Shown one piece after another: positions 47,868 through 60,166 of a stretch of DNA of 64,000 bases. The stretch covers positions 10,921,775 through 10,985,774 of the forward strand of contig OZ025271.1 of NCBI GenBank assembly GCA_964019165.1, written 5' to 3'. A program made the position numbers and the translations under genes. Under the pieces are notes generated by a model that did not search any database, had not been told where the DNA came from, and saw only the letters and a list, made by a program, of their open reading frames with translations. Within the stretch, counting starts at the first letter, position 1. Each line of letters begins with the position of its first letter. Source of the DNA: Mastigias papua (taxonomy: Eukaryota; Cnidaria; Scyphozoa; Rhizostomeae; Mastigiidae).

Positions 47868-48690
47868 CCTGTGATTGTAGTATGCGTTGAATGTAACTGT
47901 GGAAAAAGTAATACCATGCTGTCTATGATTGTAATGTGCGTTAAATGTAACTGTTGAAAGAGTAATACCATGTTTACGTTAAATGTAACTGTAGAAAGAG
48001 TAATACCATGCTGTCTATGATTGTAATGTGCGTTAAATGTAACTGTTGAAAGAGTAATACCATGTTTACGTTAAATGTAACTGTAGAAAGAGTAATACCA
48101 TGCTGTCTATGATTGTAATGTGCGTTAAATGTAACTGTTGAAAGAGTAATACCATGTTTACGTTAAATGTAACCGTTGAAAGAGTAATACCATGCTGTCT
48201 ATGATTGTAATGTGCGTTAAATGTAACTGTTGAAAGATTAATACCATGCTGTCTATGATTGTAATGTGCGTTAAATGTAACTGTTGAAAGAGTAATACCA
48301 TGTTTACGTTAAATGTAACTGTTGAAAGAGTAATACCATGCTGTCTATGATTGTAATGTGCGTTAAATGTAACTGTTGAAAGAGTAATACCATGTTTACG
48401 TTAAATGTAACTGTTGAAAGAGTAATACCATGTTTACGTTAAATGTAACTGTAGAAAGAGTAATACCATGCTGTCTATGATTGTAATGTGCGGTAATTGT
48501 AACTGTTGAAAGAGTAATACCATGTTTACGTTAAATGTAACTGTAGAAAGAGTAATACCATGCTGTCTATGATTACAATGTGCGGTAATTGTAATTGTGG
48601 AGAGAGTAATATCATGTTGCCTCTGATAATAATTCTGTTAAATGTAACTGTGGAAAGAGTGATGCGATGTTGCCTATGATTATAATGTGC
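47868..48690. repeat. Minisatellite with 54-bp and 38-bp units
   Basis: Two unit lengths share their 3' portion (GTTAAATGTAACTG ... AGAGTAATACCATG). The long unit has an extra 5' segment CTGTCTATGATTGTAATGTG; the short one starts TTTACG. From 47919 the order is L S L S L S L L S L S S L S L, with degraded units at both edges. Not a CRISPR: there are no unique spacers and the units are contiguous. Confidence 0.9.
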
Positions 48691-49829
48691 GCTAAACCTA
48701 ATTACACCTAACTATGAAAGGAATAGTTTCATGATTCCCATACTTATAAGATCGGTAATAAAATGTGATAAGATATAACTAAACTTTCAACGAGCATTAT
48801 GATAAAATAGAAATCTTTCATGTTAAACTCAAAGATTGGTAAACGCGTGGATGAATGAAAAAAGATTATTTAAAAAGATAAATGAAAATGGATAAAATTG
48901 GAGAAAAATTGTAATCAAATATGGATTATTGGAAAAAATGATACTAAAAAGATTTTCTACAGAAGATTCATTCATATAACTTGATATTTTAAATTTAGAA
49001 GCATCAATTGGTCCCTTAGAGGGTAATAGTGAAATTGAAAATCTTACTACGATATAGGATACAAATTTAAGTATGACGGATTCGTTAGAAATACCTTATT
49101 TAATGTGGGTATTAACCATATGGAGGTACCTACTGTCATAAACAGCGTTGTTTGGAATGTGTTGGTATTAAGCAACAGTTTCAAAGTACCATATTATAAC
49201 AATGAAATAGTCTTAAATAGAAATCTATATTTTTATATCGTATTGCACAAATTTAATATGACTAATGACAACTGGGATAAAATAGATTCAAGAAGCAAAA
49301 GTACCTGGAAAAACATTGAGCTTTTACAAATACTATAATATACCGATATTCTGGCTCAAGGTAACTCTGAAACTACCCCTAAAGCCTTGGGAAAACTTTC
49401 GTATAAAATTTATTCCCATGACTCAAACCCCGATATCTCAACACATCCTTTATCTCAAACCATTTTGATTTCCATATGAGCTATTTTTCTATCAACAATT
49501 CGAAATTTTCTGCAACGTTCAAGAAAAAAAGGAAAAATATACAGTCGTCCTAGCTGTTGTTTTCCACTTTCATTAAAATCGATTTTGCTGTTCCTAATGG
49601 TTGTCAGTTACCAGTTAGTTTGTGATACATTCAGCTCCAGGCAGGGCTCAGAGAAAGTACACTATGGTCCTAGCAAAATGCCCAATATCTCATTTATTCA
49701 ATTGACCAACAATACAATTTTATGAGCATATCTCAGACATTCTTAATCTTCATATTCTGCAATTTATACATGTCTCTATTCTTCGCACAGATGCAAATTT
49801 TATCAGCATATTTAAACATTTTAGTTCTT
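48691..49829. other. No gene recognised
   Basis: AT-rich; a 77-codon frame at 49105-49338 has no recognisable domain and no splice context. Confidence 0.45.
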
Positions 49830-50034
49830 CATACTCTGAAACTGGTTCTAGAGGGAAAGCTCAATGGAAGAAGACAATGGAGAAGTCAGCGGCTGAAATA
49901 CCTGGAGGGCATGGCGGTTTCTACTGGAAGCAATGCCGTGGAGTCGTGGACAGATGACTGTGCTAGTTTCAGGCACATGCTAGCCAAGTCAAACCCTGAT
50001 ACGGCACCGAAGAAGACGAAGAAAATAGTCTGAA
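49830..50034 (+). pseudogene. LINE reverse transcriptase terminal fragment
   Basis: The plus-strand frame reads LVLEGKLNGRRQWRSQRLKY, then LEGMAVSTGSNAVE and ASFRHMLAKSNPDTA before TGA at about 50031. The 'G+..G+RxxGRxRLKYLE' and '..+.+FR.MVAN' pattern is the usual C-terminus of some endonuclease-bearing LINEs. Only this end is present, consistent with 5' truncation. Confidence 0.65.
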
Positions 50035-50341
50035 GTACATGCACATCTCGGATCGTCCTAAAAATAGCTAAGTGTAAGGACATATTTTTGGCCATCATCA
50101 TAGGTCATCATCAGTTCTTGCAGCAGTATACCATGATGCATTTATCTTATGCCGAGACCTTTTCCATGAAAGATCAAATGGGTGTAAAATCTCTAGTTGC
50201 TGAATGCACAATGCACAGTTCCATTATCTTTCTGATTCTTTCTCTCTGTATTACAAATAAGAACATGATGTGATTTCAAGTATGTCTTGCATTTCGTTCT
50301 GTTTCTAAAGTCTCTGGCTCTATGACGTCGCTTTTGCAAAG

Positions 50342-50760
50342 TTAGCTCCTTCCATATTGCTTAAGTACGTCTTTTCTTTCCTGATGATTGACTTCCTTTC
50401 TACACTCCTCACTACTGTGGTTTTCTTCATAGCAATATGCGCATAAGCTTGCTTCTCCACCGACTAGACGAGCACTTGCTGTCGTTAATCCTCTTTCTGA
50501 TGTCGCTCTGCTGTAACTTTGGCTTTTCGTTTTCTGCATATGTTGATTTGCTCTTTTCTCTTATGTCTAATTCAGTTGCCAAAACTTTCAGTATTTCATT
50601 CATAATGCAGATATCACCCTTGTTGCTAACACTGATACTCTTATATTCTCTGGTAACTTGCTTTCAATCATTTGTACATGTGCATCTGAATACTGTTCTT
50701 GTTTCTTTCCCAATGCTTGTAACGTTCTGTGAAATTATACTTCGTCATATCACTTTCTTC
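50342..50760 (-). pseudogene. BEL/Pao-type gag fragment with zinc knuckle
   Basis: On the minus strand a peptide SLGKKQEQYSDAHVQMIESK-like precedes broken frames and then LCAYCYEENHSSEECRKEVN followed by QERKDVLKQYGRS. The C-x2-C-x4-H-x4-C knuckle followed by (D/E)-x-R-K-x-(I/V)-L is typical of BEL/Pao gag. The reading frame is broken between the two blocks; no protease or polymerase domain is found nearby. Confidence 0.6.
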
Positions 50761-51771
50761 CTCTCGTTATACCTTTACCATTCAAAAACTAGGCAATGCT
50801 CCAACTAAGAGGAAAGAAGTTTGTCTGCCAGGGCAGCATTTTGCCCTGGTAAAAGTCACAGCAATATTCATCATTCATTTTCAAAGTAATGTAATATACT
50901 TCAGGGTGAAATGGTGCTTTTCACGTTTGACTGACATTGTTGATGTCCCTCCTTTGTTTGCTGAGTTTTGATCTAGCCCCCATTGAAAGTAGGATAGAAA
51001 ATTTATAAGTGGGCCTCCCTTAATATCTTTCGCCCCACCCCACCCCCCATTCATAATAACTGGTTCCTACGAAAGTAATTTAGATACTCTTACTCACGCT
51101 ACAGCACATGAAAATGCCCATTCGTTCCACAGACACCCACTTTTATGAACATCTTTGATACTTACATTTATTTTCATTACTATACATATCAACTTATATG
51201 TCAATTAAACCGCGCAGATTTTTGCTAAAATGTTAAAATCGTTGTTAATAATTTGTGCTATGTTTATACAAATCCACATAAGATTGTATTTGTTCTTCCC
51301 GTTTATATTTTTAATAATATTTTTGACACCTGAAAGTAATATTAAAGATGCTTATATACATTTATGTTCATTGCAAAAGACAGCTGCTTTCAAGGCCATC
51401 TTTTATGCAACCTAAATATTTATTGACTGCTATCCATAAATTTATATTCTTCTTTTGTGCCCTAGTTCTCTACATATAGTTCCTTTTGTGCCCTTATTAG
51501 TTCTGAGATGTTTATATATTAATCTTAGCCCCGGCTTTTTCCTCTTTAGATTTCATTAACATCATTTGCCAGATTGACCGTTAAACAACTTTGTTATAAT
51601 GTTGGCCCACTTCTAACAAGGACCAAACCTGATCTCAGCAAGCCTCGCAGTTGTTTTGAAGTCGACTTTTGATGATAGGTGAGTAATAAGATGTGAATTA
51701 ACTCATTCTATGACTTTGTGATTGATTCTCTTGTATTAATTATATCTACGTATGCAGTAATTACATATGTA
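50761..51771. other. No gene recognised
   Basis: AT-rich, with a pyrimidine-rich plus strand and small frames without domains. Confidence 0.5.
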
Positions 51772-52845
51772 CACTAGGGGGACAAAAGTATTGCAACACC
51801 CTGTTAAAAATGGCGGCTTTCTACAGCCAGTGGCCTACTCTTTGAAATTTACATAACAAAATTATCACAATGCAGGGGCTTCTTTCATCTTAACTTTGGC
51901 TGCAAAATATTCGTCATTCATTCAACTTCGAACAAAAACAAACTTTTTAACTCTATCGAGAATTATTGACAGAAAAATTGACGAAAGTGTTGAAGGAGTG
52001 ACGTTAAAAGTTTAGGCAGTGATTTTAGGAAGGTGGCAAGAAGAAATTAGCGTAACAGTGCGTATAGCTGAAAGCAAGAGTGAGATACTTAAAAGGTTCA
52101 AGGCCAGCATAGTTCAGGCCTAGACTTGGCAGTGAATTGTTTGTTAAACTATCTCTCGCTATCAAGAAGGAAAAGATTTTAGTTCATAAAGCAATTTTAG
52201 GTGAGTCATCTTTAGAAGCCCTCCTTGTATATGAAATAACTTAAGCATGGAAGAAACTAAAAATAGCATTGCTTTAAGAGCTTTCCCGGTATATCCGACT
52301 TGAATGGTTTTAGAAAATTCGTACAAGAATAATTGCAAAGCCTGTGCTCGTGCAGTAACTGCAGGAAAGAAAGTTTAAAAAATAACATGCTATAGTCATT
52401 GCATAGCGTGTCTCGCGTAAAACTGCACACGGAACAAAGATGGCAAATATTTAAATGAAGAGAACCCGCACAGCAAACATTTTTGTACAAACTGTCAGTC
52501 AAATATATTTCATCGTTAATAGAAATGAATTACCATAGTATTTTGTCAGAAAATGCGTATTGTTACGTTATTTCTTCTTACAACCTTCCTAAATTACTTC
52601 CTATATATTTAACGGCACTCCTTCAACACTTTCGTCAATTTTTCTGTCAATGATTCTCGATAGAGTTAAAAAGTTTGTTTTAATTCGAAATTCAATGAAT
52701 GAAGAATATTTTACAGCCAAAGTTAAGATGAAATAAGCCCCTAAATTGTGATAATTTCGCTATGTAAATTTCAAAGATTAGGCCGTTGGCCCGTAGAAAG
52801 CCGCCATTTTTAACAGGGTGTTGCAATACTTTTTTCCCCCTAGTG
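51772..52845. mobile_element. Tc1/mariner-type element with about 230-bp inverted repeats
   Basis: TA occurs at both flanks (51770-51771; 52846-52847). The left end CACTAGGGGGACAAAAGTAT and right end (inverse of CACTAGGGGGAAAAAAGTAT) begin inverted repeats that run to about 52003 and from about 52613, with around 85-90% identity by eye. The 600-bp centre has a decayed plus-strand stretch (FRKVARRN-like reading near 52025-52110) that may be a helix-turn-helix relic, but no intact transposase. Non-autonomous. Confidence 0.85.
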
Positions 52846-52847
52846 TA

Positions 52848-54899
52848 TGTCTGCAAGTTGATATACTTAATACATTGGTATGAATTACCATCTATATAAT
52901 GATCAACATGGAGTTTATTTTCATCCCATTGATAATTACTTATATCAATGCTATCTCATTAATGTTTTAAAATGATAGCAATACCATTATTTAAAGATAT
53001 TCAATCCTCCTAATGTTGCAGAATTTTCATGCCATCTATTCATCCCATAGACACTCATTTTCATGAAGATAGCTTAAACATTCTTGTTCTTTACATTCTG
53101 CAAAACTTTGCATGTATCCACAACTCCAATAGACGCTTATTTTTACAGGTATATTTTATGCATTCTGTTCTTCATATCACACTTTGCACATAGATACTGA
53201 TTTCGGCTAAATTCTGCCGACAATATTCATATGTAACCAGCAAACTCAAATTTTGTTTTGAATTCAATTTCATATATCATGAACTACTTTATAACAAATT
53301 TTAATTATGATTCAAAAGTACTACTCCTCTGACGTTTCATTTAAGTTGATTTCAAAACTTAAATACCATGATTGAATATTAAATCGTCGCAGAAATTTCT
53401 TTCTACCTGTGTCGAACAACGTTTTGAAATTTCCCAGCTCGATTCACGCTATGATAGCTGTCAAATCTTCAAATTTACTATTCTTAAGTCAGCATATTAT
53501 GAAATTAAGACTTTATTTGAAAAATAAATTCAAGGCATGCGCTAAGTGGTCCTAACTTTTCCTTTCATTTCAGGAATATGTTGTGAAATTTTGAGAAGAA
53601 TAAGCATCAAAAAGAACGTCAATGGCTGTCTTATTGAGTCTTTTGCTATTTAATATTCCATTATGTTGTATGCTAATGTTACTCTTTATACAATCTGATT
53701 TAGTGTGAACGGGAAAATGATTATGAGCTCGAAGTTTTACTCTATTTTTGCTCTTGTCTTTCCTTAGATGAGCCTCCATGTGCTCAGACAATCGTTTTTT
53801 GACTATAAACTAACACTAGCCTAAAAGCACATCTATTAGGATCATTGTCACTAGTCTTAGTGAATGAAATAAAGTAAATAGCTGATTTAATTGCCTAAAA
53901 TGAATTCAATAGTTGAATTTAGCATAGGCCTATCGAAATTAGCCAGAAAACTTGACCCCTTCAAAGGTTATATGTTTTATGGCTTGTTGTATTTATTCAC
54001 TTTGCATTATCTATACCCTATTAAATGTATTTGATAAAAGTATGTGTTCTAATGATTAAATTTATAGCAGAGTAAAATATAATTTTGGTGACAGAATTTG
54101 GATATGCATTGAAGGCAAGTACAAGATAAATGATTCAATGGCTAGTAAATATGGAAACAGCTATTAATATAAAGCCTCTATTTGCATACAATTTCAATCT
54201 CACAAACGAGGTAGAGTTAATGGACATCACGTACAAAATGGCGTTTGATACTTATGTCTTGTAAGCACTAGTTCTGTGCTCAAAACAAGCTGCTCAGAAT
54301 TGTAATTATTAATGTGAACAGCCAAGCCACTGAAATAGGCAAATCATAGATTACGTCGGTTTTAATGTGGTCATATTTATCCGCCAAATTATGTGTTGTT
54401 ACGAGATCAACAAACATTGCAGTATGTAAACAGTGCTCTCATGTGATGTCAGAAGCCGATAAAGCGTAGTTTGCAAGTGAAAGACAAAGCCATACCTTGT
54501 AAAACAGGTGAGCAAATTCGAGAGAAATACATCAGACCGCTTTGAAATATGTAGTACATCCTTTGTAAATGAGCATTTTTGATTACTATTCTCGAGAAAA
54601 TAGAAAATAATACGCTTATTTTAAAGTTATACCGTAGTTGTTTACATTTTGAATTCAGCCTCCTTTCACATAATTGTAGTTGATGGCAAACTAGGACAAC
54701 CCAATATGTAGAGACAATATCAGTTCTTGATTTCTGTTAGGAATTGCTATTGAATGTATTATAATTATGTTATTGTATACCCATAAAACTTTAGATGTAT
54801 AAGAATATAATTTGATTCTAAAAATACCTCGATTTCTCTTTTCCTTATATGTTTCGTTTTGTTGTATAAAGACAAAAGCAATTTTTGAACCCGTTTTTA
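52848..54899. other. No gene recognised
   Basis: AT-rich with ordinary CpG density. Short unrecognised frames only; no clear repeat. Confidence 0.5.
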
Positions 54900-55529
54900 T
54901 TATTCCTCTTTGGTCATTAAACTTCTGTAAAATCATACAAATCACTGGGTTAAGAAATATTTTATTAACTATGCTCTATTCTGGTTTTGGCTGCAAATCA
55001 ATTGAACTGGCTTCCTGATTCATGATTGTTTGCTGTTACACGTTTTGTTTTAATAAGAAGCCAGCTTATGAGCAACCTAGTACTAGACATGCTAAAATTT
55101 AAGAAACTTTTAGAACTACAACAAAAGAGTTAAGAAACTTTAGAAATTTCTTTGCTATTTCAAAGTATTGGGTTTGGGAAATGTATTTCCTCCAAGGATT
55201 TAACAAGTGTCAACTAATGTATATTGCTTGAGAAAGATATAAGGAAGATTTTATGTCAAATGGCACATTGGAACCATTACCTGGTTCAACACAAAACTGA
55301 ACCAATATCATATCCTTTTTGAGAACCAAAGTGAAGATTATATATAGTTTACCAAAATCAACAATGTGGACATGAGGTTGACTTAGATTTAGAACCACAC
55401 TAACATCATTTGTCTGCTATCATGCTAGGAGTTTGCTATATTCATGTGTTTTAAATTGTTTTCAATGCAATCTTTCTTTGCTAACTTCAAAAACTTTTAA
55501 GAAACTTTTAGAGCTAAAACGTGGCAGAT

Positions 55530-56250
55530 TTTGTTGGAAAACCCCCCTACACTCATTGATAAGGTCATAAGGAACTTCTTCTACTCTCATAATACCAAAG
55601 CCCAATGTAGGGAGAAAGTGAAACCTGGTATTATCTCATGTTTCCCCTATTTAGGTCACCCCAGTTTTAGAATTTCTAATACTATTATATGTTTAGGAAT
55701 CATTATTCTAATAGTAAGTAATGAATTATTATTCCAAGAAAAGGACCACTTTCCATCCTTAGTGTGCTCTAATATTAGCTAATGTTTTTTGTATGTTTTT
55801 GTGTAGTGATTGTAATGCCACTATTGGTAGAACTACCAGGAACCTTTTGATTTGCAATGAGCACCTGGGTGTTAATAAAAGTGGTTTTAAGCTTACTGCA
55901 CCTAGCCTGTCTTCCATTAGGGATCATGTTAAACAAACAGGTCATGCTGTTTCTATTGATGATTTTTGCATACTTAGCAATGGAGATATTCACACAATCT
56001 ACCCACACATGAGAGTCTCCTTATACAAAGGGATATACCTACTCTTAATTCTGAATGCTCCTCTATGTCTATGTTGCTGTTCTAATATCACTTTTTTACT
56101 TAGTGCTTATTTTTCCTTCTACTTGTTTGTCTACTGTTTATACATGATTTTTGATCTCCCATTTTCCTACCCATGTATATACCTTTTTCACACTTCCCTT
56201 TCTAACTGAGGATGACTCAAGTACAAGTCAAAACATTTTAATATAAGATT
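55530..56250 (+). pseudogene. Penelope-like element 3' remnant (GIY-YIG region)
   Basis: Three plus-strand frames together show FPYLGHPSFRISNTIIC, then CSDCNATIGRTTRNLLICNE, then HLGVNKSGFKLTAPSLSSIR, DHVKQTGHAVSIDDFCIL. The C..C-N-A-T-(Y)-I-G-(K/R)-T-x-R and E-H-L-G blocks match the GIY-YIG endonuclease end of retroelements I take to be Penelope-like. It ends with GAGGATGACTCAAGTACAAG and CAAAACATTTTA (56208-56241). Frameshifts and complete loss of CpG make it an old copy. The superfamily assignment is moderately sure; the retroelement nature is firm. Confidence 0.65.
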
Positions 56251-59200
56251 ATTGTAACTGAATGTGCCACAACTGAATTTATCTCTGGACTGTCTAATTT
56301 TTGAATGTGTCAAACAAGCATCTGTTGGTTTTTTATTTTGGTGATTTGGTACTCACCATTTCAACAATTTTGTCAAAGAGCCTAAAACATAATGGCACAT
56401 TATTACTTGTTAAGAGCCTGTGTCAGGTCAAATATCATGAGTTTCACAACCTTTAAATATACCAGAATTTCCCTAGCAAATTAACTTCTCCATACAAAAT
56501 TCCATGAATGCAGTCTGGGGAGAAAGATCTTTTGTTTACAAATGTACATACAAATACTTGTTCAGAATCAGAACTCAAGGAAATAACCAACCACACTGTG
56601 TAAATGTATTTGGATACAAATGAAACATGCAGGAGATGGGCATGGACCCAACAGAAGATGTGTACAAGAGGATGCTCCTTAATAAGAATCAGATAACAGC
56701 AAAGACTTTTTCTTTAATAAACAGCTCTAAATAATGTATAGTATGTCACTAGTTGGTGAGAATCTTTTTTCCTTGTTATTAAAACCCTTTTATCCCTGCC
56801 CAAACCAATAGTTTTTCTTTTTGTATGTTCTTCAAACCATTTCCAAACCAGATTTATTTATTGTAGAAATCCCCCAATTGACACCAACAAGGCAGACAAT
56901 TTAGTGTTACCTCAAATTCTTATGGCCAGGCTGGGTCTAGTGGCATGGTGATTAAGAGGTATAGGGTCAACTGCCATCCCTCCACTGTAGGCAAAAGATG
57001 GTCATTGGGGTTCATTTACATGGAAGTGATAGATGTCTTTTTCAAACTATTTTCAACCTTGCACTCTGCTTTGTAGCATACTTGTCACAAAATTGTCTGA
57101 TTTCCGTAACACTGGTGGCAATCACTATATTTAGGAGATTCACTCTATGCCAAAGTTAAGGGTGTGGTCCAAAAATCTTGCCTGGGACAATCCTTCAGTT
57201 ATTGTTCCTCAACTTTCATTTACACTGGTCATGCCACTGGTTAGGACATACTAGTGTGTATATATGTTCTTTTTCTTGCAAATAATCACTCATAAAATTC
57301 AAATGTATCTATTGATTATTAACCTCTGGAAATGCATTTTACAACTATCTGACTGGGCAAAAACTTCCAATTTTCCCTTCTTGCTGCCCTCCATGCTGGT
57401 GCCTCACAGAATAACTGCTTTAAGTACATCACATTATTATATTACACACATTATTAACATCATTATAGACCTTAGATGTTTGATAGGTCATGGATTTCAG
57501 TCATACTTGATGGACAACATACATTACTAAATTGTGCATCCCAGCTTTCGAATGTAATGTTGAGTACGCTTCTTGATGACAGAATTAGATTGAGATTAGC
57601 TTTGAAGGTGCCTGTTACTTCACTAAAGCAAACTAGGTCCATACAGCAATCATAGGAGTGCCCTGCTTACCCCTTAGATTTCTCAGGCTACAATCAGCCC
57701 CATAGCTAGCTCCTTGAATGCTTGTTTCTCCTTTTGCTAGCATTGTAACTGAAATCAGTTCATACTCAGGAGGCATTTTAGAAACAGTTCTCCACCATCA
57801 GAGGCATTACAAAACCTTTTGCAGCCATGACATTCTGCTTATTCATTATTAAATGCATCCATTCATTAACACATTCAATAACTGATTTGTTCATTCACTC
57901 AGTTATTCATTCTTTCTTTCATTTCTCAGCCTCCCTATCTATCCCTCTATTTAATTCTCAATCTCTTTTCCCACTTGATATTATTTTGTGGTGCTTAACT
58001 GTTTCAGTCCCGTTCACTTTTGAGTATTGTCTTATTTCAAAGGAAAAATGGTGTATAAAGAACTAATTCTGTGGACCTTTTTATTCTTAGGTGCTTGGGA
58101 AGTTTTTATTATCACTGTTGTTGGTGCAGTTTGTGATGAAATTTACAAGTTTAACCTATTATAATACATAAATTATGTATGTTTTTTGGCAATGTTAGCC
58201 AAAATGGACAGTTTCTTGCCAGCAGGCTTTGAATTGTATAAACATAATGTAGAATGTCATCAGAATATTGTTTTGGAGACTGTCTTGGGGATTTGATGCC
58301 CCATTCAGGGCCAGTGCCATAGTAGGGTGTAGAGTTGAACTGGAATCATTAGAAGAAGTTTTTGCCTGAGAGCACATATCTGAGAACAAATGTTCCTCCA
58401 AGTAGAAATATTGATGTTTGTATGGTTAGATAAAGATAAATTGAAAACCTGTCATTTACTGGATTTACTGGTGTACAAAGTGCTGATACACTAACTTGTG
58501 TATGTAGCAGCAGTCTGCTGGCAAATTTGGATCAATAGTGCCTGAAGAATTGTTGAATATATCATTACTTTGTGTATATGATTATATGATGAATATATGA
58601 TTGCTTTGTGTCTGCCATTGATAATCACATGCTCAGGCACATTAATTAGCCCTTGAGGTGAGACATCCACCCAGGAAATGCATATCAATTATTTACTTGT
58701 AAGATTTGAGTCTTTCAGCTGTCTACTTTGTAGACATTTGGCTATGGAATGTTTTGACTTCATATATTCCAAAAGTATCTATAAATGCCTTTGCCTCTGA
58801 TTACCTATGGACAAAATGATGATAGTGACCAACACTTGGCCATCCTACTATAAATTTAAATTTTGAGTTGGTTCTTTACTATGCTCATGCTCATTGACTA
58901 AGAGATTTTTAAATACAAAGTGCATGTATTGGATATATAATTTGCAATGTTTGAAAATACTGCTGATATATATTTGTTAAGTTTGTAAATTTGATGTTAC
59001 ATAAACAATATCAATGTAAATCTAAATTGCATATGTTTGCTAAGAGTGAATTTACTTCTTGGCAGTATCTCCCAGTCTTGATCTTGAGCTCACCACATTA
59101 GCATCTGATTAACATAGTCCTGGCAAGATCATTTGCACACTTCTACAAAAGGCCCCTAGATTGTGTCTGATAGGCTCTACTTATAGTACACTATAGTATT

Positions 59201-59937
59201 CTCCTCACATATTTTACTATCTCATCTCAAATGACATACATTAAAAGTCTTTGGATTTATATTTGTGCTTAGGAGCAATTTTTCCAGTACATATATTTCA
59301 GTATCTATGCTTTCTTTTGAAGTTCTTGAAATTACATATGGCCATTCCCAGGCATCAGATTAAGACTACAGGATTAAATGTTGACAGTTTTACTTTATGC
59401 CAGCATTTCTAGTGCTTCATGTTTAAAAAAGAGCTAGAAATAATATGTTTAGGGTTATGGGGCTGTTTTATGTTCAATGATACACTGCATTGTTGAAAAC
59501 AGTAGTTGCCACAGCAGTTCTGGAAGCATGAAGTTCAGAAAATTTTCCTGGTGGAGCAACCCCTAGATTTTCAATGCATACATCTCTTACTTACATTCAG
59601 GTTCTCTCCATATTAGGCTACAATCACAGTTCCTTATACCCTGTGCCTTCAAAGAGACAATGTATGCAGTAGAGGTTGTCAGCTAGGCAGCCTAAAATCT
59701 GGCACCCACAGGAAAATGTTCTAGTGCCAGCACTAGCCCCATTAATTCATCTATATCATTCATTCATTCATTAGTAATCAATCATAGTTCATCAAATGCT
59801 TTATTTATTCTGCAAAGAACACATGCAATTTTAAGACAATTCAGTTTGATCAAATGTGTATACTCCTATATGCTCTATGATTTTATGATATCAAAAGGTT
59901 AGCTCTTGTTATTTCTGGCATAGTTGATTGAAGATTA
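56251..59937. other. No gene recognised within the CpG-depleted block
   Basis: No frame with a recognised domain. A 68-codon minus-strand frame at 58195-58401 has protein-like composition, but no good splice site closes it. The 57800-58000 stretch carries ATTCATTCA-type simple sequence. Confidence 0.4.
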
Positions 59938-60166
59938 GTCTAATTGGCAACCAGATTTATATTAATTGACAACCAGATTTATATTAATTGACTACCAGAT
60001 TTATATTAATTGACTACCAGATTTATATTAATTGACTACCAGATTTATATTAATTGAGTACCAGATTTATATTAATTGACTACCAGATTTATATTAATTG
60101 ACTACCAGATTTATATTAATTGACTACCAGATTTATATTAATTGACTACCAGATTTATATCAATAG
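59938..60166. repeat. 22-bp minisatellite, about ten copies
   Basis: The unit TTGACTACCAGATTTATATT plus AA repeats with period exactly 22 (CCAGATTT at 59951, 59973, 59995, 60017, 60039, 60061, 60083, 60105, 60127, 60149). Only one or two bases vary, mainly GACTACC versus GACAACC or GAGTACC. Recent expansion. Confidence 0.95.

Noticed and set aside
47868..48690. CRISPR-like array
   Set aside because: Contiguous tandem units without spacers, in a eukaryotic genome.
50437..50808. 123-codon plus-strand frame with membrane-like composition
   Set aside because: Antisense to the BEL-type gag remnant; hydrophobicity reflects the complementary strand.
59938..60166. CRISPR-like array
   Set aside because: Simple 22-bp tandem repeat without spacers.
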